Positions 52,971-63,627 of a stretch of 64,000 bases of DNA are shown here, piece by piece. The stretch is taken from contig NZ_CP082945.1 in NCBI RefSeq assembly GCF_019933235.1, forward strand, positions 5,059,501-5,123,500, read 5' to 3'. Position numbers and translations under genes: made by a program. The first letter of the stretch is position 1. Every line of letters starts with the position of its first letter. This DNA comes from Streptomyces angustmyceticus. GTDB lineage: Bacteria; Actinomycetota; Actinomycetes; Streptomycetales; Streptomycetaceae. Below the pieces are notes generated by a model. That model was not told where the DNA came from and did not search any database. It worked only from the letters and a program-made list of their open reading frames with translations.

Positions 52971-53610
52971 GGATCCCCCTGGAGATGGTCAGGCGTCCGA
53001 TCAGGACGTAGGCGGCGTCGAAGAGGAGGGCGAGGATGGCGATCCCGAGGGTGCCGGAGAGCACCTGGTTGAGGGAGTTGGCGCTGCCCAGCGAGGCGAT
53101 CCCGCGGAAGATCTCGTTGCCCAGGCCCGGACCGGAGGCGAAGGCGGCGATGGCGGCGATGCCCATCAGCATCTGGGTGGCGACCCGGATGCCGGTGAGG
53201 ATGGGCGGCCAGGCCAGCGGCAGTTCGACGCGGAAGAGCCGGGCGGTGCGGGACATCCCGATGCCGGTGGCCGCGTCGACCAGGTCCGGGTCCACCCCGC
53301 GCAGCCCGACGATGGCGTTGCGGACCACCGGCAGCAGCCCGTACAGGGTCAGCGCGATGACCGTCGGGGGGACGCCCAGGCCGACGATCGGGATCAGCAG
53401 ACCGATCAGGGCCAGGGAGGGGATGGTCAGGATGGTGGCGGTCGAGGTGGTGGCGAGGTTGCCCGCCCATTCGCTGCGGTAGGTCACCACGGCGATGAAG
53501 ACGCCCAGCAGGGTGGCCAGCACCATGCACTGGAAGACGGCGCTGGCGTGCTGATACGTATCCGTCAGCAGCTGGGCGTGCCGGGTGCCGACGTACTCCC
53601 AGAAGCTCAC
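52963..53610 (-). CDS. Osmoprotectant ABC transporter permease (short)
   Basis: 215-residue permease with five to six helices. The EAA loop is at LVDAATGIGMSRTARLFRVE, with LPLAWPPILTGIRVATQMLM following. The GTG start follows GAGGAG and lies only 13 bp after the stop of the AsnC/Lrp regulator gene, so the transporter is probably co-transcribed with that regulator. It pairs with the longer permease further down the operon. Confidence 0.91.
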   Translation of the reverse strand: MSFWEYVGTRHAQLLTDTYQHASAVFQCMVLATLLGVFIAVVTYRSEWAGNLATTSTATILTIPSLALIGLLIPIVGLGVPPTVIALTLYGLLPVVRNAIVGLRGVDPDLVDAATGIGMSRTARLFRVELPLAWPPILTGIRVATQMLMGIAAIAAFASGPGLGNEIFRGIASLGSANSLNQVLSGTLGIAILALLFDAAYVLIGRLTISRGIRA

Positions 53611-53623
53611 TCGGTCTCCTCGG

Positions 53624-54091
53624 TCAGTCTGCCGATGCCTGTTTCACCAGCGGGACGATCCGCAACGGAACCGGATTTTCCATGACAATCGCCGTGGAAG
53701 CCCGCACGATCCCATCAAAGCCCACAACCCGGTCGATCACCCGCTGTAGATCGGCGTTGGACCGGGCGACGAGCCTGCAGAGCATGTCCCCGTGTCCCGT
53801 CGTTGTATGCAGCTCCAGCACCTCGGGAACGGTCGTCAAGTGGGCGCGTACGTCATTGCCTTGGCCCTGTTTGATCTCCAGCGTGGCAAAAGCGGTCACC
53901 GGATAGCCGAGCGCAGCCGGGTCCACGTCCGGCCCGAAGCCCCGGATCACTCCATTCGACTGAAGGCGGTCGAGCCGGGCCTGGACCGTCCCGCGCGCCA
54001 CCCCCAGCCGCCGGGACGCCTCCAGCACCCCGATCCGCGGCTCCTCGGCGAGCAGCTCCAGCAGCGCCCCGTCCAGATGATCGATCGCCAT
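53624..54091 (-). CDS. AsnC/Lrp-family regulator
   Basis: 155-residue feast/famine regulator. The HTH is at residues ~5-50 (DHLDGALLELLAEEPRIGVL, EASRRLGVARGTVQARLDRL) and the ligand-binding RAM domain follows (AFATLEIKQGQGNDVRAHLT, TTGHGDMLCRLVA). It is divergent from hppD, a position remembered for S. coelicolor (SCO2928-2927), and first in line with the osmoprotectant transporter genes. It probably controls hppD in response to an aromatic amino acid and itself. Confidence 0.9.
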   Translation of the reverse strand: MAIDHLDGALLELLAEEPRIGVLEASRRLGVARGTVQARLDRLQSNGVIRGFGPDVDPAALGYPVTAFATLEIKQGQGNDVRAHLTTVPEVLELHTTTGHGDMLCRLVARSNADLQRVIDRVVGFDGIVRASTAIVMENPVPLRIVPLVKQASAD

Positions 54092-55375
<1,284 letters not shown>

Positions 55376-55498
55376 GCGGATGCGGCGGGGCCGGGGCGGT
55401 GCGCCTACCGCTTGGGCGCGCCCCGGTGGGCGGCTGTCCGTACGTTCGGGTTCCTGGGTGATCTTCCGTGTACGGCCCATGGATGCGAGGCTGAGGGT

Positions 55499-56863
55499 AT
55501 GGACCTCATCGCACGTCTGCGTGCCGGGCTGCCGGGGGAAGCGGTGCTCACCGACCCCGATGTGACCGGCTCCTACGCCAACGACATGGCGAGCTTCTGT
55601 GAGGCGGGGACGCCCGCCGTGGTCGTGCTGCCGCGTACCGTCGAGCAGGTCCAGCACGTCATGCGGACGGCCTCCGAGCTGCGGGTCCCGGTCGTGCCGC
55701 AGGGGGCGCGCACGGGGCTGTCGGGCGCCGCCAACGCCTCCGACGGCTGCATCGTGCTCTCGCTGGTCAAGATGGACCGGATCATCGAGATCAATCCCGT
55801 CGACCGGATCGCGGTGGTCGAACCGGGTGTCGTCAACGCCGTGCTGTCGCGCGCGGTGAACGAGCACGGGCTCTACTACCCGCCCGATCCCTCCAGTTGG
55901 GAGGAGTGTTCGATCGGCGGCAACATCGGCACCGCCTCCGGGGGACTGTGCTGCGTCAAGTACGGGGTCACCGCCGAGTACGTCCTCGGCCTGGACGTGG
56001 TGCTCGCCGACGGGCGGCTGCTGACGACCGGGCGGCGCACCGCCAAGGGCGTCGCGGGCTACGACCTCACCCGGCTGTTCGTGGGCTCCGAGGGCAGCCT
56101 GGGCATCGTCGTCCGCGCCGTGCTCGCGCTCAAGCCGGAGCCGCCCGGTCAGCTCGCGCTGGCCGCCGAGTTCCCGTCCACCGCCGCCGCCTGCGAGGCG
56201 GTCTGCGAGATCATGGCGCGCGGCCACGCCCCGTCGCTGCTGGAGCTGATGGACCGTACGAGCATCCGCGCGGTCAACGACATGGCGCGGATGGGCCTCC
56301 CGGACAGCACCGAGGCGCTGCTGCTGGCCGCCTTCGACACCCCCGAGCCGGCCGCCGACCTCGCGGCCGTCGCGGAGCTGTGCACGGCGGCGGGCGCCAC
56401 CGAGGTCGTGCCGGCCGAGACCGCCGCCGAGTCCGATCTGCTGCTGCAGGCCCGCCGGCTGACCCTGACCGCGCTGGAGCGGGTCAAGTCCGCGACCATG
56501 ATCGACGATGTCTGCGTGCCGCGGTCCCGGCTCGCCGAGATGCTCGACGGCACCGCCGCCATCGCGGAGAAGTACGGCCTGACCATCGGCGTCTGCGCCC
56601 ACGCGGGCGACGGCAACACCCACCCGACCGTCTGCTTCGACGCGGCCGACCCCGACGAGTCCCGCCGGGCCCGCGAGTCCTTCGACGACATCATGGCGCT
56701 CGGCCTGCAACTGGGCGGCACCATCACCGGTGAGCACGGGGTGGGCGTGCTGAAGAAGGAGTGGCTGGCGCGCGAACTGGGGCCGGTGGGGCTGGAGTTG
56801 CAGCGGGGCATCAAGGATGTCTTCGACCCGCTGGGCATTCTCAATCCGGGAAAGCTGTTCTGA
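55499..56863 (+). CDS. FAD-linked oxidase (GlcD/D-lactate dehydrogenase type)
   Basis: 454-residue flavoprotein. The PCMH-type FAD-binding domain occupies the first 210 residues (VVVLPRTVEQVQHVMRTASE, VVPQGARTGLSGAANASDGC, SIGGNIGTASGGLCCVKYG). The FAD-oxidase C-terminal domain ends with GVCAHAGDGNTHP, GGTITGEHGVGVLKKEW and LNPGKLF. It oxidises a 2-hydroxy acid such as glycolate or D-lactate; which one is unclear, and no GlcE/GlcF partners adjoin. It follows hppD in the same direction with a 123-bp gap. Confidence 0.9.
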   Translation: MDLIARLRAGLPGEAVLTDPDVTGSYANDMASFCEAGTPAVVVLPRTVEQVQHVMRTASELRVPVVPQGARTGLSGAANASDGCIVLSLVKMDRIIEINPVDRIAVVEPGVVNAVLSRAVNEHGLYYPPDPSSWEECSIGGNIGTASGGLCCVKYGVTAEYVLGLDVVLADGRLLTTGRRTAKGVAGYDLTRLFVGSEGSLGIVVRAVLALKPEPPGQLALAAEFPSTAAACEAVCEIMARGHAPSLLELMDRTSIRAVNDMARMGLPDSTEALLLAAFDTPEPAADLAAVAELCTAAGATEVVPAETAAESDLLLQARRLTLTALERVKSATMIDDVCVPRSRLAEMLDGTAAIAEKYGLTIGVCAHAGDGNTHPTVCFDAADPDESRRARESFDDIMALGLQLGGTITGEHGVGVLKKEWLARELGPVGLELQRGIKDVFDPLGILNPGKLF

Positions 56864-57123
56864 GAAACCCGGTTCCCGGATTTCCGCTTACGGTTCTTTC
56901 CGTGGTGGTCGCGTATTTTACCGGTGGTTCCGGGGGTGTGCAGAAAGGCGTTATCCGGCTGGGATTCCGGCGTGGCGGGGGCGGACTGTTCTGCCTATCC
57001 TGAACACGAATTATCTGCGTCCGCCGGTCCTTTTGTGAGCAGTTCCGACCGCGTCGGCCCCAGGGACGCCGCCCTTGAGGCCGCGCCGTTCCCCGCGCCT
57101 TTCGCCGTGAGGGAGGTCGTCCC

Positions 57124-57951
57124 ATGGACCTCAACACCGTCACCGACGTCGTCCGGCGACCGTCCGACCGGCCAGGCGCCGACTGGCGCCCCGGGGACGC
57201 CTGGCTCGCCGGGGGGACCTGGCTGTTCTCCGTGGAGCAGCCGGACCTGCGCCGCCTGGTCGACCTGACGGCGCTGGGCTGGGAATCCCTCGTCCCCGGC
57301 GAAGCGGGCCTCGGGATCGGCGCCACCTGCGCCATCCGCGAGCTGTACGGCCATGAGCTGCCGGAGGAGTGGAGCGCGGGAAGCCTTTTCCGTCCGAGCT
57401 GCGAGGCGTTCCTGTCTTCGTTCAAGGTCTGGAGCGCGGCGACCGTCGGCGGCAACATCTGCCTGTCCCTGCCGGCCGGCCCGATGATCACGCTGACGGT
57501 GGCCCTGGAGGCGCGCTACGAACTGTGGGCCCCCGACGGGTCCGTACGCACCGTCGACGCCCTCGACTTCGTGACCGGCGACCACCGGAACATCCTGCAG
57601 CCCGGGGAAATCCTGCGGCGTATCGACATTCCGGCGCACGCCCTGCGGAAACGCGCCGCGCACCGCCGTTTCTCGCTGACCCGCCTCGGCCGTTCGACGG
57701 TGTTCCTCATCGGCACGCGGACGCCGGGCGCGAGCGATCTGCTGCTCACCGTCACCGCCGGCACCACCCGGCCGGTGCGCCTGGCCTTCGACGCCCTGCC
57801 CGACGCCCGAACGCTGTGGCGGCGCATCGACGCCCTGCCCGCCGGCCTCTGGTTCGCCGACCCCAACGGCACCCCCGACCACCGCCGCCATCTGACCCAC
57901 CACTTCGCCGAAGAGATCCGCCGCGAACTCATGGCTGGGGGCCCGGCATGA
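57124..57951 (+). CDS. Mo-hydroxylase FAD subunit (operon 2)
   Basis: 275-residue FAD-binding subunit of the molybdenum hydroxylase family. FAD motifs are LAGGTWLFS near the start and SAATVGGNICLSLPAGPM in the middle, followed by a CO_deh_flav_C-type domain. It is shorter and more divergent than the FAD subunit at 32666. Its stop overlaps the start of the next gene by ATGA. A 260-bp gap upstream is AT-richer than average and probably contains the operon promoter. Confidence 0.86.
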   Translation: MDLNTVTDVVRRPSDRPGADWRPGDAWLAGGTWLFSVEQPDLRRLVDLTALGWESLVPGEAGLGIGATCAIRELYGHELPEEWSAGSLFRPSCEAFLSSFKVWSAATVGGNICLSLPAGPMITLTVALEARYELWAPDGSVRTVDALDFVTGDHRNILQPGEILRRIDIPAHALRKRAAHRRFSLTRLGRSTVFLIGTRTPGASDLLLTVTAGTTRPVRLAFDALPDARTLWRRIDALPAGLWFADPNGTPDHRRHLTHHFAEEIRRELMAGGPA

Positions 57952-60677
57952 CCTACCTCGTGAACGGCAGGCGCTTCGACGACGCACCCGGGCCCGGCCA
58001 GTGCCTGCGCACCTTCCTCCGGGAGCTCGGCCACCACGGCGTCAAGAAGGGCTGCGACGCGGGCGACTGCGGCGCCTGCACGGTGTGGCTGGACGGCAGC
58101 CCGGTGCACAGCTGCATCACCCCCGCCTTCCGCGCGGACGGCCGGGAGGTGACGACGATCGAGGGGCTCGGGGCGCCCGGGAGCCCGCACCCCGTGCAGC
58201 GGCGGTTCCGTGACGCCCCGGGGTTCCAGTGCGGCTTCTGCACCGCCGGGATGATCATGACGTCGGCGACGTTCACCGAGGCCCAGAAGGCGGACCTGCC
58301 GCGGGCGTTGAAGGGCAACCTCTGCCGCTGCACCGGCTACCGGGCGATCGAGGACGCCGTGCACGGCGTCGCGGGCGTGGCCGAGGCGGCGCCGGGAAAG
58401 GCCGTCGGGACGAGCGTCGCGGCGCCCGCGGCCGAGGACGTGGTGACCGGCCGGGCCGCGTTCACGATGGACACCCGCCTTGACGGCATGCTGCACCTCA
58501 AGGTGCTGCACTCGCCCCACGCGCACGCCCGGATCGTCTCGATCGACAAGACCGCCGCCCTCGCCGTCCCCGGCGTGCACCGCGTCTACACCTGGCAGGA
58601 CGTGCCGCGCCGGCGCTTCACCACGGCGATCCACACCGACCACCTCGTGGACCCCGACGACACCCGCATCCTCGACGACACCGTCCGCTTCGCCGGCCAG
58701 CGCGTCGCCGCGGTCCTGGCCGACACCGTCGGGGCGGCGGAGGAGGGCTGCCGGCGGATCGCCGTGGAGTACGAGGTGCTGCCCGCGGTGTTCGACCCCG
58801 AAGCGGCGATGGCCGAGGGCGCGCCCCAACTGCACGGCCCGGTGGACCCGTTCGTCCTCGACCCCGTCCACAACATCCTGGTGGAGATCCACTCGGAGAT
58901 CGGCGACATCGAGGCGGGGTTCGCCGAGGCCGATGTGATCCACGAGGGCACCTACTTCTCCCCGCGGGTGCAGCACGCCCACCTGGAGACCCACGGCTCG
59001 ATCGCCTGGACGGAGGACGGCCGCCTGCACGTCCGCACCAGTTCGCAGTCGCCGTCCATCGCGAAGGACAAGCTGGCCCACCTGTTCGCGCTGCGCCCCG
59101 ACCGGCTGCGGGTGTTCTGCGCCCGGGTGGGCGGCGGCTTCGGCGGCAAGCAGGAAGTGATCTCGGAGGACCTGGCCGCGCTCGCCGCCCTGGACACCGG
59201 GCGGCCGGTCTCCTTCGAGTACACCCGGGAGGAGGAGTTCACCACCGCCTCGCCACGGCACCCGATGACGCTGACGGTCACGCTCGGCGCCAAGGCCGAC
59301 GGCACCCTCACCGCGCTCCGGGTCCGCAACGTGTCCAACACCGGCGCCTACGGCAACCACGCCGGCGAGACGCTGTTCGCGGGCGGCGCCGCCGTCATGC
59401 TCTACCGCTGCCGCAACAAGAAGTACGACGCGTACTCCGTCTACACCAACACCGTGCCGAGCGGGGCGCTGCGCGGCTACGGCATGACGCAGCCGGCGTT
59501 CGCCGTGGAGTCGGCGATGGACGAACTCGCCCGCGCCCTGCACCTGGACCCGTTCGCCCTGCGGCGGCGCAACATCGTGCGGCCGGGCGAGCCGCTGCTC
59601 GCCATGGCGGAGGGCCCCGACGACGTGGTGTTCACCGAGGACGGCCTCGGCACCTGCCTCGACCTGGTGGAACGGGCCATGGCCCGGCACGCCGGCGAGC
59701 CGCCGCCGTCCGGCGCCGCCTGGCTCGTCGGGTCCGGTGTCGCCGGCTCCCTGCACGAGACCGCGCCGCCGACCGAGCACCTTTCCGAGGCGTGGGTGAC
59801 GCTGGGCGACGACCTCGTCTACGAACTGGCCGTCGGCACCGTCGAGTTCGGCGAGGGGACGTCGACCGCGCACGTCCAGATCGCCGCCCACCAGCTGGGC
59901 ACGACGCCGTCGCGGATCCGCCTGGTGCAGTCCGACACCGACCGCACGGGGTTCGACACCGGCGCCTTCGCCAGCGCCGGCCTCTTCGTCGCCGGGAACG
60001 CGGTGCTCCGCGCGGCCGATGCCGTGCGCGACCGCATCCTGGAGTTCGCCGCCGCGTACACGGGCGAGCACCTCGTGATGTGCGCGATGGACGACGACAG
60101 CGTCCGCTGCGGCGAGCGGCGGGTGCCGCTGGCGGAGCTGGTCGCCGCGGCGCGGGCGCGCGGCATCCGCTTCGCCGCCGCCCGCACTGCCCACGGCTCG
60201 CCCCGCAGCATCACCTCCAATACCCAGGGTTTCCGCATCGCCGTCCACCGGGTGACGGGGGAGATCCGCATCCTCTACAGCGTCCAGGCGACCGACGCCG
60301 CCGTCATCATCAACCCCGCGCAGGTCCGGGGCCAGGTGGAGGGCGGTGTCGCCCAGGGCATCGGCTTCGCGCTGACCGAGCACCACCACCTCGACGCGCA
60401 CGGCGTGATGGCCAACCCGAACTTCCGCAACTACCGCATCCCCGCCTACGCCGACATCCCCCGCACCGAGGTGCTGCTGGTGGACTCGGCGGACTCCGTC
60501 GGGCCCCTGCGGTCGAAGGGCATCGCGGAGTGCTGCATCAACCCGGTCGCGCCCGCGCTGGCCAATGCCCTGCACGACGCCACGGGCGTCCGCTGCCGCG
60601 CGCTGCCCCTGACACCGGAACGCCTCTACCGGCGGCTGTGCGCGGGCGCGTCGGCGGTGACGGGAGCGGACCGGTGA
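57948..60677 (+). CDS. Fused 2Fe-2S/molybdopterin hydroxylase (operon 2)
   Basis: 909-residue fusion of two subunits usually encoded separately. Residues 1-150 hold both [2Fe-2S] clusters (GCDAGDCGACTVWLDG, QCGFCTAGM, GNLCRCTGYRA). From about 165 comes the Mo-cofactor domain, with intact active-site motifs: QHAHLETHGS (342-351), GGGFGGK (395-401), LRGYGMTQPAFAVE and the C-terminal glutamate in SKGIAECCINP (E861). It should hydroxylate an N-heterocycle or aldehyde and pass electrons to the FAD subunit. The substrate is unknown. GTGA overlap joins it to the next gene. Confidence 0.9.
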   Translation: MTYLVNGRRFDDAPGPGQCLRTFLRELGHHGVKKGCDAGDCGACTVWLDGSPVHSCITPAFRADGREVTTIEGLGAPGSPHPVQRRFRDAPGFQCGFCTAGMIMTSATFTEAQKADLPRALKGNLCRCTGYRAIEDAVHGVAGVAEAAPGKAVGTSVAAPAAEDVVTGRAAFTMDTRLDGMLHLKVLHSPHAHARIVSIDKTAALAVPGVHRVYTWQDVPRRRFTTAIHTDHLVDPDDTRILDDTVRFAGQRVAAVLADTVGAAEEGCRRIAVEYEVLPAVFDPEAAMAEGAPQLHGPVDPFVLDPVHNILVEIHSEIGDIEAGFAEADVIHEGTYFSPRVQHAHLETHGSIAWTEDGRLHVRTSSQSPSIAKDKLAHLFALRPDRLRVFCARVGGGFGGKQEVISEDLAALAALDTGRPVSFEYTREEEFTTASPRHPMTLTVTLGAKADGTLTALRVRNVSNTGAYGNHAGETLFAGGAAVMLYRCRNKKYDAYSVYTNTVPSGALRGYGMTQPAFAVESAMDELARALHLDPFALRRRNIVRPGEPLLAMAEGPDDVVFTEDGLGTCLDLVERAMARHAGEPPPSGAAWLVGSGVAGSLHETAPPTEHLSEAWVTLGDDLVYELAVGTVEFGEGTSTAHVQIAAHQLGTTPSRIRLVQSDTDRTGFDTGAFASAGLFVAGNAVLRAADAVRDRILEFAAAYTGEHLVMCAMDDDSVRCGERRVPLAELVAAARARGIRFAAARTAHGSPRSITSNTQGFRIAVHRVTGEIRILYSVQATDAAVIINPAQVRGQVEGGVAQGIGFALTEHHHLDAHGVMANPNFRNYRIPAYADIPRTEVLLVDSADSVGPLRSKGIAECCINPVAPALANALHDATGVRCRALPLTPERLYRRLCAGASAVTGADR

Positions 60678-61663
60678 CCGGCGGGACGCCGGCGGGCGCC
60701 GGGGAGCCGGCCGGCGCGGAGGCGACCGTCATCATCGGCCAGAAGGTCAGGACCGGACGGGAGCGGGAGTTCGCGGCGTGGCAGGAGGAACTCAACGCCG
60801 CCGCCGCCGAGTACGCCGGGTTCCTCGGCGCCGAGGTCTCCCGGCCCACGGACCTCCAGCCCGAATGGCTGGTCGTCTACCGCTTCGACTCGATCGCCCA
60901 CCTCCAGGCATGGATCAACAGCGCCACCCGGCAGCGCTTCCTCGACCGGGGCGCCGCCTACGCGGACGGCCCGGCGACCCAGCAGGTCGTCAGCGGCGGC
61001 ATCCGGCCACCGGACCCGCTGGTGACCGTCGTGGTCACCCACCGCGTCCGCCCTGATCACATCGACGCCTTCCTCGACTGGCAGCGCCGGATGACCGAGC
61101 AGGAGGGAGCCTTCGAGGGCTTCCGCGGCACCGAGCTCTTCCGGCCGGTCGAGGGGCTCCAGGACGAATGGACGACGCTGTACCGCTTCGACAGCGCCGC
61201 CCACCTGGAGACCTGGCTGACGTCGGCCGAGCGGAGGGAACTCCTCGCCGAGGGCGAGAGGTTCCACGACTTCCACCTGCGCACCCTCGACAACTCCTTC
61301 GGCAGCTGGTTCGCCTTCGAGGAGAACGGCAGGCAGGCGCCGCCGCCCTCGGAGACCAGGACCTCCGTCGCCGTCTGGGTCGGCCTCTACCCGACGGTGG
61401 TGCTGCTGACCCTCGCCCTGTCCCCGCTGAAGATGCCGCTGTGGCTCGGGCTGTTGGTGGGCAACCTGCTGTCGAGCTTCATCATGAGCTTCGTGACCAT
61501 GCCCTTCTATGTGAACCCGCTGCTCAGGCGGTGGCTACGGCCGCGCCCCGGCGCCCCGAGGGCACGAACCCACCTCGTCGGACTCGGCACCGTCGCCGCG
61601 GTGATGGTGTTCTGGGCCGCCGTCTTCTGCCTCGTGACGACCCGTATCTGGCATCTGCCCTGA
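60674..61663 (+). CDS. Membrane protein with two ABM domains
   Basis: 329-residue protein. Two tandem antibiotic-biosynthesis-monooxygenase (ABM) folds occupy residues ~18-100 (TVIIGQKVRTGREREFAAWQ, EWLVVYRFDSIAHLQAWINS) and ~116-205 (VTHRVRPDHIDAFLDWQRRM, DEWTTLYRFDSAAHLETWL). The C-terminal ~100 residues form three transmembrane helices, so the ABM pair is tethered to the membrane. This layout fits an uncharacterised family (COG3224, from memory). Start overlaps the Mo-hydroxylase stop (GTGA), suggesting a joint role in handling a quinone-like or heterocyclic substrate; that role is inferred. Confidence 0.83.
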   Translation: MTGGTPAGAGEPAGAEATVIIGQKVRTGREREFAAWQEELNAAAAEYAGFLGAEVSRPTDLQPEWLVVYRFDSIAHLQAWINSATRQRFLDRGAAYADGPATQQVVSGGIRPPDPLVTVVVTHRVRPDHIDAFLDWQRRMTEQEGAFEGFRGTELFRPVEGLQDEWTTLYRFDSAAHLETWLTSAERRELLAEGERFHDFHLRTLDNSFGSWFAFEENGRQAPPPSETRTSVAVWVGLYPTVVLLTLALSPLKMPLWLGLLVGNLLSSFIMSFVTMPFYVNPLLRRWLRPRPGAPRARTHLVGLGTVAAVMVFWAAVFCLVTTRIWHLP

Positions 61664-61738
61664 CCCGGCGCGCCGCCGTTCCACGACCGGGTGCACCCCG
61701 CGGCGTCTGCCGTGTGCATGGCAGGCGCCGGGGTCTCA

Positions 61739-61744
61739 TAGAGT
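61739..61744 (+). promoter_or_regulatory. -10 box TAGAGT, leaderless L7/L12-like gene
   Basis: TAGAGT ends 7 nt before ATG 61752, with no Shine-Dalgarno sequence. Confidence 0.5.
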
Positions 61745-61751
61745 CTGCGCC

Positions 61752-62045
61752 ATGGAATACGCCACCCTCATCGCCCTCGTGCTGCTGCTGTGCGCCGGCT
61801 ACCCGCTCGCCCAGGCCGGTGACCGCCGGGCCAAGCGGACGGACCTGCGGCTCCGGCGGCTGGAGCGCAAGGTGGACCTGCTGCTCGCGCACGCCGGCAT
61901 CGCCGAGCCGGAGGACCCCAGGATGGCCGAGATCGACCAGCTGCTCACGGAGGGCAAGAAGATCCAGGCGATCAAGGTGCACCGCGAGGTGACCGGTTCC
62001 GGGCTCGTCGAGGCCAAGGAAGAGGTGGAACGCCGGATGCGCTGA
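61752..62045 (+). CDS. Membrane protein with L7/L12 C-terminal-like domain
   Basis: 97-residue protein. An N-terminal transmembrane helix (ATLIALVLLLCAGYPLAQA) is followed by a basic coiled segment (RLRRLERKVDLLLAHAGI). The C-terminal domain resembles the factor-binding domain of ribosomal protein L7/L12 (IDQLLTEGKKIQAIKVHREV, SGLVEAKEEVERRM). It cannot be the stalk protein itself because it lacks the stalk N-terminal dimerisation domain. Function unknown. Leaderless start likely. Confidence 0.82.
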   Translation: MEYATLIALVLLLCAGYPLAQAGDRRAKRTDLRLRRLERKVDLLLAHAGIAEPEDPRMAEIDQLLTEGKKIQAIKVHREVTGSGLVEAKEEVERRMR

Positions 62046-62117
62046 CGGCCCGTTGGGCAGAGGATGTCCGGGAAGGATCCGCCGGGCCCCTCACGCCCCC
62101 GCAGGAAGCGAGCGCCG

Positions 62118-63563
62118 ATGGCAGCGACCGAAGCGACCCGAGCCGCCGACGAGGCGTACGACGTCATCGTGCTGGGGGCCGGGCCGACCGGCGAGAACGT
62201 CGCCGACCGGGCACACGCCGCCGGGCTGAGCGCGGTGGTCGTGGAGAGCGAACTGGTCGGCGGCGAATGCTCCTACTGGGCGTGCATGCCCAGCAAGGCG
62301 CTGCTGCGCCCGGTATCCGCCCGCGCCGAGGCCCGCCGGGTCCCCGGCCTCAAGGACGCCGCCGACGTCCCCCTGGACGTGCCGGCGGTGCTCGCCCACC
62401 GCGACGAGTTCACCTCCTACTGGAAGGACGACGGACAGGTCCGCTGGCTGGACTCCTCCGGCATCGACCTGGTCCGCGGCCACGGCCGGCTGGCCGGGCC
62501 CCGGCGGGTGGTCGTGGACGGCGCGCGGGTGCTCACCGCCCGGCACGCGGTCGCGGTGTGCACCGGCAGCCGCGCGGTGCTGCCGCCCGTCCCGGGCCTG
62601 GCCGAGGCCCGGCCCTGGACCAGCCGCGAGGCCACCAGCGCCAAGGCCGTACCGGGCCGCCTGGTGGTGGTCGGCGGCGGTGTGGTGGGCGTGGAGATGG
62701 CCACCGCCTGGCGCGCCCTGGGCTCCTCCGTGACGCTGCTGGTGCGCGGCGACGGGCTGCTGCCCCGTATGGAACCGTTCGCCGGCCACCTGGTCGCCGA
62801 ATCGCTCGCCGAGGCCGGGGTCTTCCTGCGGACCGGCGTCGAGGTGCGCGAGGTGCGCCGGGAGGCCCCGGGCGGCCCGGTCACCGTCCTCCTGGATTCC
62901 GGCGACGAGATCGTCGCCGACGAGCTGCTGATCGCCACCGGCCGCTCCCCGCGCACCGAGGACATCGGCCTGGACACGGTCGGCCTGACCCCCGGCTCCT
63001 GGCTGGACGTCGACGACAGCCTCCGGGTGACGGGCGTGACCGGCGGCTGGCTCTACGGCGTCGGCGACGTCAACCACCGCGCGCTCCTGACCCACCAGGG
63101 CAAGTACCAGGCCAGGATCGCCGGTGCCGCGATCTCCGCGCGCGCCCGGGGCGTCCCGATCCTGGAGTCCGACCGCTGGGGCGCGCACGCCGCCACCGCC
63201 GACCGGCTCGCCGTCCCGCAGGTCGTCTTCACCGACCCCGAGGCCGCCTCGGTGGGCCTGACCGCCGCCGCGGCCGAACAGGCCGGCTACCGCACCCGGG
63301 TCGTCGACCAGGACCTGTCGGCCGTCGCCGGGGCCTCCCTGTACGCGGACGGCTACCGCGGCCGGGCCCGGATGGTCGTCGACCTGGACCGCGAGGTGCT
63401 GCTCGGCGCCACCTTCGTCGGCTCCGGGGTCGCGGAGCTGCTGCACTCCGCGACGGTCGCGGTGGCCGGCGAGGTCCCCCTGGAGCGGCTGTGGCACGCG
63501 GTGCCCTCCTACCCGACGATCAGCGAGGTGTGGCTGCGGCTGCTGGAGGCGTACCGCGGCTGA
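62118..63563 (+). CDS. Pyridine nucleotide-disulfide oxidoreductase
   Basis: 481-residue flavoprotein of the dihydrolipoamide dehydrogenase/mercuric reductase fold. The FAD-binding GxGxxG is in VIVLGAGPTGENVADRA, and the redox disulfide is C51-x4-C56 in GGECSYWACMPSK. The NAD(P)-binding site is VVVGGGVVGVEMATAW. The C-terminal dimerisation domain carries PSYPTISE where classical members have a catalytic His-Pro-Thr, so Tyr replaces His. That makes true dihydrolipoamide oxidation unlikely; quinone or other substrates are possible. Start MAATEATRAADEAYDVIVLG. Confidence 0.87.
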   Translation: MAATEATRAADEAYDVIVLGAGPTGENVADRAHAAGLSAVVVESELVGGECSYWACMPSKALLRPVSARAEARRVPGLKDAADVPLDVPAVLAHRDEFTSYWKDDGQVRWLDSSGIDLVRGHGRLAGPRRVVVDGARVLTARHAVAVCTGSRAVLPPVPGLAEARPWTSREATSAKAVPGRLVVVGGGVVGVEMATAWRALGSSVTLLVRGDGLLPRMEPFAGHLVAESLAEAGVFLRTGVEVREVRREAPGGPVTVLLDSGDEIVADELLIATGRSPRTEDIGLDTVGLTPGSWLDVDDSLRVTGVTGGWLYGVGDVNHRALLTHQGKYQARIAGAAISARARGVPILESDRWGAHAATADRLAVPQVVFTDPEAASVGLTAAAAEQAGYRTRVVDQDLSAVAGASLYADGYRGRARMVVDLDREVLLGATFVGSGVAELLHSATVAVAGEVPLERLWHAVPSYPTISEVWLRLLEAYRG

Positions 63564-63627
63564 GCCGCCCGGCCGGCCGGACGCCGCTCCGCCCCTGCCG
63601 GTCGGACGCCGCCCCGCGCCCGGCCGG

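Noticed and set aside
57516-60575. 1019-residue minus-strand frame opposite the second Mo-hydroxylase
   Set aside because: No domains and no start signals; the plus strand is clearly coding.
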